From Phyllostachys edulis (taxonomy: Eukaryota; Streptophyta; Magnoliopsida; Poales; Poaceae), in the NCBI GenBank assembly GCA_036346405.1, contig CM070568.1:35746820-35810819 (forward strand): a DNA stretch of 64,000 nucleotides, given 5' to 3'. Below, one piece after another: positions 10,628-20,220 of the stretch (its first letter is position 1; each line of letters begins with the position of its first letter). The position numbers were made by a program, and so were the translations under genes. The notes under the pieces were generated by a model. That model ran no database searches. It was not told where the DNA came from and saw nothing but the letters and a program-made list of their open reading frames with translations.

Positions 10628-11936
10628 GGAAGAAGTCCATTCTACCCCCTCAAGTATTAACGTGCGGACACCTAACCCCCTGAAAAAAAAATCGGCCCTT
10701 TGACACCTCGGGTTACAAAACCGACAACCTACCCTCCCACTGCTGTTTAGATGCGGTGGTTTTGCTGATGTGGCGTCTGGGTGGCCCAGTTTTGCCAAGT
10801 CAACTAGGTGAGTTGGCTTCTTTGACACTTGGGCCCACCTGTAAATGAGCCGACACAGCTCCCGACTCATTCTTTTTGTTTCTTCATCCTTTCTATCTTT
10901 TCCTCCATTGCTTCTCTCTCCATTTCTTCCTCCGGCCGAAGCCCCCTCATGGCGCCTCCTCCCTCACGCTCCCTCCGTCTCATCGCCACCTTCAAACCCT
11001 TGTCGCTGCCTTCGACGAGCTCTATCGCAAGGACCCACCGTCAAGACCGCTCCGCTGTTGGTCCTCGCTGCCAGTGATAGCCTGCTCCTTACCGTCATCC
11101 CCGTTGCCAATTCCAGTGAGTGCCACCTCCGACCGGCAGTGGAGACCTCCAGATCTGGAGGCGCGACTAGATGGTGGTGGCGAAAAACCTCGTGGAGGTG
11201 GGCCCTCGCCCCTCGGCTGGGAGCGGATCGGTCGCTTACCTTTAACCGTCGGGGGAAAATTCCGTTCTTGCGGCGGTTCCCAAGTAGATCTGAGCTCGTC
11301 GGAGTGCGAGAAAGGCGTGATCTTTTCTTTTCTTCTCTTCGGCCCAAGGGCGTGGTCTTCGTGATTCATGGCTTCTTCTCCGCCGCGCCGCTGCCGCCGT
11401 CGGCGTCCCATCGGTGCTACAAATGCAACGCTTGCGTGCGCGCTTACGCCACAGAGAACTCCGCCATCGCCGCCGTATTACGGCGGGGTTCTCGATGAGA
11501 TGGGGAGCCACCGCCACGCCGCCTACCTCTGCCGGACCCACCGCGCCAGAGGCGGGACCGCCATTGCTCAACCCGCTGCCGTGCTCGCCACTCCCCGCCA
11601 CCGGCAAGGAGCCATTTGAGCTCAGCTGGCTTTCCCTCCGCAACTCGTGCCATTAGGACTGCATCCTCCACTGGCTTTCCCTCTGTAACTCGTGCCCGTG
11701 TGCCGCCATCGCTACACCGTGTCAGCTCCCCTGCCAGCTCAACTAGCCCACGCAGCGGCCGACGTGGCAAAACCGGCCCGACCGGACGCCACGTCAGCAA
11801 AACCACCGCACGAAACAGCCGGAGGGGGCACGTTGTCCGGTTTTGCAACTTAGGGGGGGTCAAAGGGCCGATTTTTTTCTTTAGGGGGTTAGGTGTCCGC
11901 ACGTCAATACTTGAGGGGGTAGAATGGACTTCTTCC
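10628..11936. mobile_element. Pack-MULE-like non-autonomous Mutator element (1309 bp)
   Basis: Its ends are inverted repeats: GGAAGAAGTCCATTCTACCC inward from 10628, and the same read on the minus strand from 11936. The match is strong for the first 65 bases. With indels it remains recognisable to about 190 bases (10628-10817 against 11743-11936; both arms share GCGGTGGTTTTGCTGA). A perfect 9-bp duplication flanks it. It encodes no transposase. The interior (about 10818-11742) is strongly GC-rich, unlike the host element. The combination of long TIRs, 9-bp TSD and GC-rich cargo is the Pack-MULE pattern of grasses. Confidence 0.88.
10845..11498 (+). other. Open frame in the cargo of the Pack-MULE-like element
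   Basis: 217 codons from ATG inside the GC-rich interior, starting MSRHSSRLILFVSSSFLSFP (hydrophobic, Ser/Pro rich). Several overlapping frames on both strands are also open, as expected of GC-rich DNA, so the choice of frame is not secure. I do not recognise the parent gene. It may include captured 5'-UTR and first-exon sequence of a host gene. Confidence 0.25.
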
Positions 11937-11945
11937 TTCTTTTTA
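11937..11945. repeat. Target-site duplication of the Pack-MULE-like element (right)
   Basis: TTCTTTTTA, identical to 10619-10627. Confidence 0.9.
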
Positions 11946-12370
11946 ACCATTACTGGATTAGCGAGCCACTGAGGGTGATTGACTTCACGAATAAACCCAG
12001 CCTTGAGGAGCTTGTCAATTTCTGACTGGATTGCCTCCTTCCGATCAGGTGCAAAACGCTTTAGCTTCTGCTTGACCGATTTCTTGTCAGGCTGGAGAGC
12101 TAACCTGTGCTCGATCACCTCCCTGGGGACTCCGGGCATGTCGGACGCCTGCTAGGCGAATACGTCCTGATTTGCTCGGAGGAAGGAGACGAGCGACTCT
12201 TCCTATTTGAGGTTGAGCCCTGCTTCGACCAACACCTTTCGGGTAGAGATGTCAGTGTTTCCTGACCCATGTGTCGACTTGGCGTTTTCCGGAGACGCGC
12301 CTCTGTCGAGTGGTACCTCTTTTGTCTGGTCGGATGGTTTTGGTGTCATCTTTGGTCTAGAGTGCTTGAC
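11946..12370 (-). pseudogene. gypsy-1 reverse transcriptase, N-terminal part
   Basis: From 12139 down: VIEHRLALQPDKKSVKQKLK, FAPDRKEAIQSEIDKLLKAG and FIREVNHPQWLANPVMVKK. This is the standard start of gypsy RT (HKL...P...KQ.RR...E.....V.KLL.AGFI.E). The frame enters the Pack-MULE-like element at 11945 and resumes at 10618. The stretch 12140-12370, linking protease and RT, has stops. Confidence 0.88.
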
Positions 12371-12910
12371 CTACATGGCAAATGAGTCAGTTTCTGTGGT
12401 CGGGAGTTCATCAACCAGTTCTATAGACTTCCGATCACACGCATAGGCCATTTTACGATCTCCTCGAACCATGATGACTCCTTTTGGTCTTGGCATTTTG
12501 AGACTCTGATAACCGTAGTGCGTGGCTATTAGGAACTTTGCTAAAGCCGGACGACCAAGGATTCCATTATATGCGGTTTCAAAATCAACCACATCAAACA
12601 TAACCTTTTCTGTTCGGAAGTTGTCAGGCCTTCTGAACGTAACCGGTAAGGACAATTGTCCTATCGGTTTTGCGATAGAACCAGAGACTATGCCGTGAAA
12701 AGCATACTTCATTGGTTTTACCTTAGATCTGGGAACTTGCATTTCTTCCAATGCTCCCGCAAATAAGATATTTAAAGAACTACCTCCATCTATTAAGACT
12801 CGATTAACTTTGCAATTGTTAATAGTAGGTTCAACTATGATAGGGAACCTACCTGGTCGAGCTGACGGGATGGGGCAGTCTTCTTTGCTGAATGAGATTA
12901 CTGTCTCCGA
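12371..12910 (-). pseudogene. gypsy-1 aspartic protease
   Basis: Upstream of the Met at 12751 the frame reads NRVLIDGGSSLNILFAGALE. This is the active-site loop with the Asp-Gly-Gly variant common in Tat elements. It is followed by VMFDVVDFETAYNGILGRPA, the flap and the second half (ILGRP). It would cleave the gag-pol polyprotein. A TGA at 12911-12913 separates it from the gag C-terminus in the same frame. Confidence 0.85.
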
Positions 12911-13527
12911 TCACCTTGATGGCTTGATGGTGACTGGGGACACTGCAAGGTTGACCTCTCGCTCCACAGCTTTCAGATGATGTCGCGAGTCGTACGAGGA
13001 TGATCCTCCAAAGATCATGTCGACCGTATCTTGGAGCTCCTGGTACTCCATCTCTTCATCGCCATCTTTATCCTTCTTGGAGCTTGTTCCCCTGAGTTCC
13101 TGTATTGAGGGGAGTGGGCCTTTATCTGCATAATAATCCACTAGCTTCTTTTGCCAAGCTTGGCAGGTACGCAAGTCATGCCCTGCCTGCTGGTGAAGTG
13201 GACACCACTTCTTGTTCTTTTTGTATCCATCGGTCGGAATCTTTGATTTGCCCCGACCGGTATAATCCTTCTTACCCTTGGTAAACTTGTTAGGAACCGC
13301 AAGGATCTCCTTATCATCAGGCTTGTGGTGCTTCTTCCTCTTGAGAGCCTTCTTGTGCTTCTTTTCTGACTTTTCCAAGCCAGGTTGAGAGATTTTATCT
13401 TTCCGATCAATGGCTTCGCACCACTCAACCACCTCGCTAGCAGCTGCGTATTTGTCGGCCATGTCAAAAAGTTCGATGGTCGTTTGTGGAGGATTCATAG
13501 CAATGTCCTCCGTAAAGCGTCAATTCC
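12911..13527 (-). pseudogene. gypsy-1 gag C-terminal part with zinc-knuckle-like motif
   Basis: The frame 13498-12911 contains KKNKKWCPLHQQAGHDLRTC. This is the Cys-His motif usual for Tat gags (CX2HX5HX4C in place of the canonical knuckle), preceded by a Lys-rich stretch. A TGA at 13520-13522 interrupts it from the upstream gag frame. Confidence 0.8.
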
Positions 13528-15234
13528 TTAGACCTGCCTTAAAAGCCTGAATAATAGAAGATTCTGCAACCTCTGGTATTGAATTACGAACCTGGTTGAA
13601 CCTTTTGATGTACTGGCGAAGAGTCTCCGTAGGTTCTTGCCGGATTTGGTGAAGGTCATCCTCCTTTCCAGGCGGTCATACGTACCTTGGAAATTCGCAA
13701 TCAGGAGGTCGTAGAGTTGCTCCCAAGTGTAGATTGATCCGACCGGTAAGTTGAGCAGCCACGACCGGGCAGATCCTTCTAGTACCTTAGGTAAATAGTT
13801 TGCCAGTACATTCTCGTCACCACTAGCAGCTCTGATGGTGGTAGTATAGATTTGGAGAAATTCTAATGGGTTCTGGGTCCAATTGAACTTGTCCATGTTG
13901 GCTGGCCAGAACCTGTTGGGCCAATGTACAGCCTGGAGCCCTACAGAGAAAGCTCGACAGCCTGTGATTGATTCATGGCGCCTTCTTTGGAAAGTTGCCG
14001 GATTGTAATCGGTTGGAGACTGGTTTCTCAAATTGGAAAACTGGGGCTCCGGTGTTCCGATTCGGTCGTGGACATTAGAATAACGCCTCTGACTACCTGC
14101 TTGGTTTAGACGATGTCAGAGATCATCAGGGCCAAGCGATCGGTCCTCTCGATGAGGAGAAGGAGTGGCTATTTGAAATGGCCTTCTTCCCTTCTGACTC
14201 CCTAGTCGGAATTGACGAGGAGGTATTGGTATCGATTGATCCCTAATTCGACCATACTGCCCCCTACTGAGGGAGAAACGTTGGGATAAAGTCATAGTTT
14301 GACTCTGTGAACTCCTTTGTTCTCGGCAAGCTTCCGTACACTGCATGGTCTGTTGGAGAATTTTTGATACCTGACCTACAAGTTGTACAAAACCTGGGGC
14401 TTCTGCTAAAGTAGGGTCAGTGTTATTCAAAATACCCTGAACACGCTGTAGGTTTTGTACTGTTACCGAAGGTCTCGGAGGATTCATCGTAGTTGTAGGT
14501 GTTCGAAGTTCTGAATCTTCCCCCGACCTTCTGGTTGGCTCTGTCCGACCCCTTACTCCAGGTGGAGCAGAACCAGGCGAATTAACTGATGGACATCTAT
14601 CAGCTCTGTTACCTCTGGTATTTGGTGCTTGATGGCCTGTACCATCTCCATCAACACGTGGTGGCGAGGTAGTGTATGCAGGACCGTACACGGCATTCGG
14701 ATCCGTATTTCTGATCGCATTGACCTCATGCTTCCAGCAGCGATCTTCTGAAGAGCTTCCACTGTAACCAATGGAGAGCCTTCTAGTGCTTATACCAGAA
14801 GTTTTCACGATGGAGATCGGTCGGAAGTTAACACCTCCGAAGGCCTTTGGGGTGGACTCAGCCTGATTCGGCGAATAACCGATTGTATAATGAGTCTGAT
14901 CATTCCCACTTGGCCTACGACTAGTGGGGGTTTCATCGACACCGTTACCAGATGTCGGTTGGCTCCTAGAATTGCCAGAAGCTGTTGGTGAATACCTGTC
15001 AGCCATGGTCGTATCGAGAGCACATTTATCCTCGAGTTGCGAGGCTGAGATTTCATCACCTTTTTCGCCGGTCGGAAGGACCGGGCTTGGAGTGGTTTTT
15101 GGACATTCCGAACAGGTCAGAATGGCTGGTTCCTCTGGAAGCGCCACTTGTCGTAGTGGTGCATCTTCATCCATCCGGTCGATTTCGCTGATGTCTGCGA
15201 CATGCGAACCGGCAGAGGAGGATGATGATGACAT
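13528..15234 (-). pseudogene. gypsy-1 gag (capsid region)
   Basis: Two open stretches: 15234-14116 (372 codons, Ser/Pro/Arg-rich N-terminus, unstructured looking) and 14031-13528. The second contains FNWTQNPLEFLQIYTTTIRA, VLEGSARSWLLNLPVGSIYT and WEQLYDLLIANFQGTYDR, the Retrotrans_gag capsid signature. A frameshift near 13665 throws off the last third. The frame could be restored by small indels only. Confidence 0.85.
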
Positions 15235-15406
15235 CCCGTTTTCTTACATGGCGCGGATGCATCCCTCCATGTCGAGGTTGGAGTAGTCCTCCAAGTCAAA
15301 CCAGTTCTCCTTGTCCCAACTCCCTGCCATAGTCGCATGAGTGGTTATGGGGAACAGGCGAGGATTTGATGAGCGAAGGATTTCTTCAGGAAATTTGCGC
15401 CTTCCT

Positions 15407-15425
15407 CCCCACGGACGGCGTCAGC
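15407..15425 (-). promoter_or_regulatory. gypsy-1 primer-binding site (probable)
   Basis: On the minus strand the bases immediately after the 5' LTR read GCTGACGCCGTCCGTGGGG. This is close to the GGCGCCGTCTGTGGG type site of grass Tat-like elements. The exact tRNA cannot be assigned from the sequence. Confidence 0.55.
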
Positions 15426-16102
15426 TGTCGACGATTGAATCGCCGATCTTATGAAATATAATAGAGGAAAATGATGCGTATCTCCTGGAAGAGAATGTGA
15501 CTGCTCTTTATTGCTATGAACTGGCTATTACAAGGAGTGTCTATGAATAGGCACAAGACTAATCCTAATTACACTGAGTATGATGCTTGATTGCTCTCTG
15601 CGTTCTATCTCAGATTTGTTACACCTTTTTTCCCTGATCCTCCCATGCTCCATCTTTAAATAGCTTCCGAAGAGGTGACAGTTGTTTCTAGAGAAGACGC
15701 CTTGTGTGAAGCGTCGCGACTGGTCGGAGCGAGGTGACAGTTGGATGAAGCACCAACTGTTGGGCGGTTTAAATGTCTGTGAGACAATTAACCGTATGGT
15801 GGTTGTTTGTCAGTGTCTTAGGACTATGTAACATCGTGTGGCATGGATTATACAACACGTGTTCCATTCATCACACGGTAAAGGACATACCTGGAGTCAG
15901 ATCCAGATATCAGTTCATATCTTTACTAGCAGCTATCTGGTCAGAGGCTAGGTACATGACCTTGTCCGACCAAGATACCCAATATGTAACCTATGGAATC
16001 CTTATGACCAGTGAGGTCGTTAGCCTTAGGGGTTACGACCACGAAGACGTATGGTCTTTTATTATGTATTAAAGTAATACATAGAGGTTTTAATCCTCGT
16101 CA
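15426..16102 (-). repeat. gypsy-1 5' LTR (677 bp)
   Basis: TG...CA bounded partner of 3048-3714. It is followed by ACCTT (16103-16107), the right target duplication. Confidence 0.95.
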
Positions 16103-16481
16103 ACCTTGCTTTGTGATTTATTAAACAAAAGGTAATTGACTTGGGACCTGTGCTGTTGGACGTGATGGAGCAGTGCTCTGCTAGTCCTTTTCTCCGGGTG
16201 TGGTTTGGTCTGCTGCGAGATTGATCGCTCGGCGCTGGTGCTTGCGGCTGATGGCGACACACAGACCAAGGCTTGGCGTAGAGGTGCGCCAAACCGAAGG
16301 ACCAAAGCAGACGCGCTTGGACCGAGGCGACAAAACGACGATGGCTTCGGATGCTCGCGCGCACGGACCAAGGTGGCGCACGGACGAAAGGCTTCAGATG
16401 ACGACGCGCCGAGGACGGCTGCTGCGGATTCCGATCTGCTATTTTTTTTATTCCGTATCTCTCCAAACTCTAAACTCCTGT
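16103..16481 (-). other. copia-1 leader, distal part
   Basis: GC-rich non-coding stretch between the gypsy-1 insertion and the copia-1 primer site. Before gypsy-1 arrived it was continuous with 2859-3047. The short open frames here overlap each other and resemble no protein I know. Confidence 0.65.
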
Positions 16482-16493
16482 GCTCTGATACCA
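16482..16493 (-). promoter_or_regulatory. copia-1 primer-binding site
   Basis: GCTCTGATACCA on the plus strand, i.e. TGGTATCAGAGC on the minus strand. This is the classical complement of initiator tRNA-Met, two bases inside the 5' LTR. Confidence 0.9.
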
Positions 16494-16495
16494 CT

Positions 16496-16791
16496 TGTTA
16501 GAAATAATGCACAGATCAAAAGTGACGAGAGACACGAATCTTTTACGTGGAAAACCCTTGCGGGAAAAAATCACGGACGCCAACCGGCGATGATCACTAT
16601 ATGAGGAGCGATTACAAAACGCAGGGGATTACAATGAGGCTTCTCCAATAATGGCGTCTCTCTCCCCGTGCGGCTTACAAGAGATATATAAAAGGATAAA
16701 AGGACTTAGAGTCCAAGTAAAAAACTAATCCGCTAATATGGTAACTAATCCGGATCCTTCTATATTAGAAATTCGGATCACAATATCAACA
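16496..16791 (-). repeat. copia-1 5' LTR (296 bp)
   Basis: Begins TGTTAGAAATAATG and ends ATATCAACA (inverted TGTT/AACA ends), right of the primer site. The partner LTR lies beyond the left edge of the window. Confidence 0.8.
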
Positions 16792-17312
16792 GCATATGTC
16801 TAGAAAGACGTAGGACGGGAATAAATATACAACCTTACAAAATTTCTACTGAAAGCGCACCCACGTGTGCATAAAGATGCGAACTTAAATAACACATTTC
16901 AACATAAAAGTTTAAATGACATAGTAAAGGTTTAAATAGAACAAATTACATGTTTCTAATAAAGCCGACGCCGACATCACACAATATAGCTTGTGTTGGT
17001 GGGCTGCTGACTATTGATTGCTGATAATAACACAGTGTAATTCATTATATAGTCTATGTATTATACTAGATATATATACTGTTTAATGGATTTATATGCA
17101 AAATTTTTTGGGGTACAGTTGTACCCATGCCATGCACTCATGTGGCACCGCCGCTGCAGGAAATTTAATCTTTATGAGATTGGTTGACAATAGCAGTAAT
17201 TGACAAATGAGATGAAAGAAAAAAAAGAACAGAGCAAAGCATACCCTATTAGTATCACTCCCCGCTTCTCTGCGATAAGCTACATCGGGCAGTCTGGCAC
17301 AAGCGTACATCA
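16792..17312. other. Intergenic, nothing recognised
   Basis: AT-rich with no coding signal, no LTR ends and no clear repeat on either strand. Confidence 0.5.
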
Positions 17313-17321
17313 CACAGCTAA

Positions 17322-17692
17322 GAATTCTTTCTATTATTTAATATTTTTTTAAAATTATTTTAAAAATAGTCTTTCCCTAACTTTATTTCCAATTCTGACC
17401 TCTTTAGTCACGTCATGAACCATGATGTGATCAAACTATATTGTCATGCTACCGACCGCGATGTGATCAAATGCTGTCACGCCACTCCTCTTGACGTGAC
17501 AGGACTTAGTCCAAAAACGAACGTGTTCAAAGAGGTCGGTGGCGTGACAGCATAGTTTGGTTACTCTTCGGTCGGTGACGTGACAACATAGTTTTGTCAC
17601 GTCACGGATCATAGTGTAACCAAAGGAATTGAAAATAAAGTTAAGGAAGGCTATCTTACAAATAATTTTAAAAAAATGATTAAAAAAAACTC
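17322..17692. mobile_element. Mutator-type MITE / foldback element (371 bp)
   Basis: It is flanked by a perfect 9-bp duplication, CACAGCTAA, at 17313-17321 and 17693-17701. The two halves form an imperfect inverted repeat over about 130 bases. Both arms contain TTTTTTTAAAATTATTT, CCTAACTTTATT or CCTTAACTTTATT, and GTCACGTCA-like boxes. There is no coding capacity. The 9-bp duplication and long arms suit the Mutator superfamily. Confidence 0.75.
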
Positions 17693-17909
17693 CACAGCTA
17701 AAGAACATAAAAAAGAGGGACGAAATATTCCCTGCGGTTGCAATCTTAGTTTAGTTATATAGTTAGCTTATCCATTGCAGCATGCAACATGCTATCCCCA
17801 TAAGAAACTCAGGACAAGTTGACCTTAGCTACTTTAATTCTTCCTGAAAATTAATAGTAGACAGGTTAAAGTAAACCATCCATTGATCCAAGCTAGCTAA
17901 TTTACGTAC

Positions 17910-18102
17910 CTGTATATTGGAGCATCGGCACCCCAGAAGCTTCGAAGGCAGCGACCGACGGGCAGAAGAAGCTATGCAGAGCCAACGACTGGTTGGCAGT
18001 GGCCTCAAATCAAGCCCAGGGATGAATGGTGTGTCCAACCCTGTGTTCACCAGGCACACCTATGCTTGTAATGGCAAATTAATAAGATCCAGCTAGTTTA
18101 CT
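17910..18102 (-). pseudogene. Malectin-like receptor kinase exon 1, distal fragment
   Basis: The minus strand reads CLVNTGLDTPFIPGLDLRPL, a hallmark of the first ectodomain exon of LRR-I (malectin-like) receptor kinases. After a frameshift it continues with QSLALHSFFCPSVAAFEASG and ends at a GTACGT splice donor (17904-17909). The other half of the exon lies at 23528-24054, beyond the copia-2 insertion. TSD TTACT occupies 18098-18102. No later exons follow towards the left, so the paralogue is only a remnant. Confidence 0.75.
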
Positions 18103-18330
18103 TGATAGCGAAGAGATAACTCACGCGTAATAGTTTGTTGTATATATCAAAGGAATGTGTTACAGTATATATAGCCAAGCCAGAAAACAAACGTACGCGT
18201 GATGGCCGGAGTTAGGCGTGCATGCAGCGCCATGCAAGGCGTGCATGCAGGGCCATGCAAGGCATGAGGAACAAGACCGGCCAGGAGAAGATTCCGCAGC
18301 ACCAATTAGAGGTAGCGACTCATGCTAACA
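18103..18330 (-). repeat. copia-2 3' LTR
   Basis: 228 bp. It contains a short direct repeat of GGCGTGCATGCAG and GCCATGCAAGG units. The bases just inside (18331-18340, minus strand CTGCGGGGGG) form the polypurine tract. Confidence 0.93.
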
Positions 18331-20220
18331 CCCCCCGCAGTCTGATCGTCGGTGTGGCGGCAGACGTTCAGGTTGGACTGAAACTCCGTGAAGACAGACG
18401 TCGGCAAGCCTTTGGTGAAGATATCGGCGAATTGGGATGTGGTTGGCACATGTAGGACCCGGACGTCGCCGACTGCAACGCGCTCGCGGACGAAGTGAAG
18501 ATCAATCTCCACGTGCTTGGTGCGCTGGTGCTGAACGGGGTTCATCGAGAGGTATATGGTGTGGACGTTGTCGCAGTAGACCAGTGTCGCTCGCGACAGG
18601 GGACTGTGAAGTTCCTGGAGAAGTTGCCGCAACCAGGTGGCCTCAGCGATGCCGTTGGCCACAGCCCGATACTCGGCCTCCGCGCTGGACCTAGAGACTG
18701 TGTGCTGGCGCTTAGAGGACCATGAGACGAGGTTGGCGCCGAGGAACACAGCGTAGCCTGAGGTGGACTTCCGCGTGTCTAGGCAGCCGGCCCAGTCGAC
18801 GTCGGAGTAGACAACAAGCTCGGACGACGTAGAACGGCGCAGGAGCAGCCCATGATCGATGGTGCCACGGAGATACCGTAGGATGCGCTTGACTGCAGTG
18901 AGGTGATGCTCTCTAGGATCATGCATATAGAGACAAGTCTGCTGGACGGCATAAGAGATGTCGGGCCGAGTGAAAGTCAAGTACTGTAGCGCTCCGGCAA
19001 GACTGCGATAGTGAGTAGGGTCGCTGACCGGAGAGCCCATGGAGCCAGACAGCTTTGGCTGAGTGTCCGCGGGGGTGCTGCATGGTTTGCGATCGACCAT
19101 GCCCGCTGCGTTCCGTAATGTCCAAGCATATTGCTTCCGAGAGAAATAATCCAGCAGGCGCTGCTCAATGTAAATCCCCGTAAAGTGATGAAGTTCGCCG
19201 AGATCTTTCATGGAGAACTCCCGTTGAAGCGCAGAGATGGTCTGGCGTAGGAGAGCCGGAGAGGAAGCAGTCAAAACTATATCATCCACATATAGCAATA
19301 GGTAGACTGTCTCGGAACCTCGATGCCAGATAAATAGAGAAGTGTCGGATTTGGCCTCCACAAAGCCGAGACTGAGCAAGAAGTTGGCGAACTGGCTATA
19401 CCAGGCACATGGCGCCTGCTTGAGACCATATAAGGACTTGTTGAGGCGGCAAACCCAATCGGGACGGGAGGCATCAACGAATCCAGTTGGCTGAGAGCAG
19501 TAGACGGTTTCGGACAGAGTTCCATGGAGGAAAGCATTCTTGACGTCAAGTTGACGTACGGGCCATGCTCAGGAGAGGGCCAGGGACAGTACGGTGCGCA
19601 CTGTTGTGGGCTTCACCACGGGACTGAACATCTCATCATAATCAACTCCGGGACGCTAAGTGAAACCGCGGAGAACCCACCGAGCCTTGTACCGGTCGAG
19701 AGTGCCATCAACATGAAACTTGTGGCGATAGATCCATTTTCCAGTCACAATGTTAACTCCAGGAGGACGAGGGACAAGATCCCAAGTGCAATTAGCCTGA
19801 AGAGCTTTGAACTCCTCAGTCATGGCAGCGCGCCAATTGATATCAGCGAGTGCTCTGCGATATGTCTTCGGAATCGGGGACATGGCATCCGCGTGAAGAA
19901 GAAGCGGGTCGGGAGGGATGCGGAAACCTGTTTTCCCGCGGGTGACCATGCCATGTGCATTGTTGACCGGGGGAATCGAGACGGCCGCGACGTGAGCGCT
20001 CGCGGTGCTAACCACCGTGGCACAAGAAAGCGCGGGCGACGACGCGCCGCGGGCGCGGGCGGCGACGGATCGCACGAGACGCCGCGGTGACGCGTGCTGC
20101 TGCGGGCGCGATGGGCGACACGGCTTGGACGCAGCCGCGCTTGGCGCAGGCGGCGACGCGCGCGCGCTAAACGTGGCGGGTGATGCGGCCGCGAGTGGCG
20201 CGGCGGGTGAGGCGGGCTCT
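18306..20220 (-). pseudogene. copia-2 reverse transcriptase and RNase H
   Basis: RT begins about 20075 (PKTYRRALADINWRAAMTEE, KALQANCTWDLVPRPPGVNI, GTLDRYKARWVLRGFT). It is broken between about 19656 and 19379, then open to 18306. That frame holds the active site LLLYVDDIVLTASS, the connection KPCSTPADTQ, and RNase H motifs YSDVDWAGCLDTRKSTSGY, SRSSAEAEYRAVA and VYCDNVHTIYLS. It ends with HQRTKHVEIDLHFVRERV, the canonical copia C-terminus. The catalytic residues look present, but the frame break removes function. Confidence 0.9.

Larger units (their letters stand above)
3048..16102 (-). mobile_element. gypsy-1: complete Ty3/gypsy element (Tat-like) with antisense gene
   Basis: It is bounded by two LTRs (3048-3714 and 15426-16102) that begin TGTCGACGA and end CTCGTCA. 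It is flanked by a perfect 5-bp duplication, ACCTT, at 3043-3047 and 16103-16107. Coding order on the minus strand is gag, protease, RT, RNase H, integrase, which is the gypsy order. The protease motif (LIDGGSSLNILF) and RT wording (CIDFTDLNKACPKD, YSGYHQI, YVDD) resemble the non-chromovirus Tat lineage of grasses. An extra plus-strand gene sits between integrase and the 3' LTR, as known for Tat elements. The two LTRs differ at several dozen positions by eye, mostly transitions, so the insertion is not recent. Many stops and frameshifts make it defective. Confidence 0.95.
1..16791 (-). mobile_element. copia-1: Ty1/copia element, interrupted by gypsy-1, 3' LTR outside window
   Basis: The minus-strand copia element consists of 1-3047 plus 16103-16791; everything between is gypsy-1 and its target duplication. 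Reading on the minus strand from the right it has a 5' LTR (16496-16791), a tRNA-Met type primer site, a leader, gag, protease, integrase and the end of RT with the start of RNase H at the window's left edge. The domain order PR-IN-RT-RH is diagnostic of copia. The RT core is missing (junction near 383), so the copy cannot be autonomous. The left LTR and target duplication lie outside the window. Confidence 0.9.

Noticed and set aside
10845..11498. Strong open frames on both strands between 10845 and 12139 as host genes
   Set aside because: They lie inside or across the boundary of the Mutator-type element, and GC-rich sequence keeps several frames open at once. The minus-strand frame 12139-11444 even fuses RT codons to the cargo.
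17092..17708. Small frames around the MITE
   Set aside because: They cross the MITE ends and its inverted arms.
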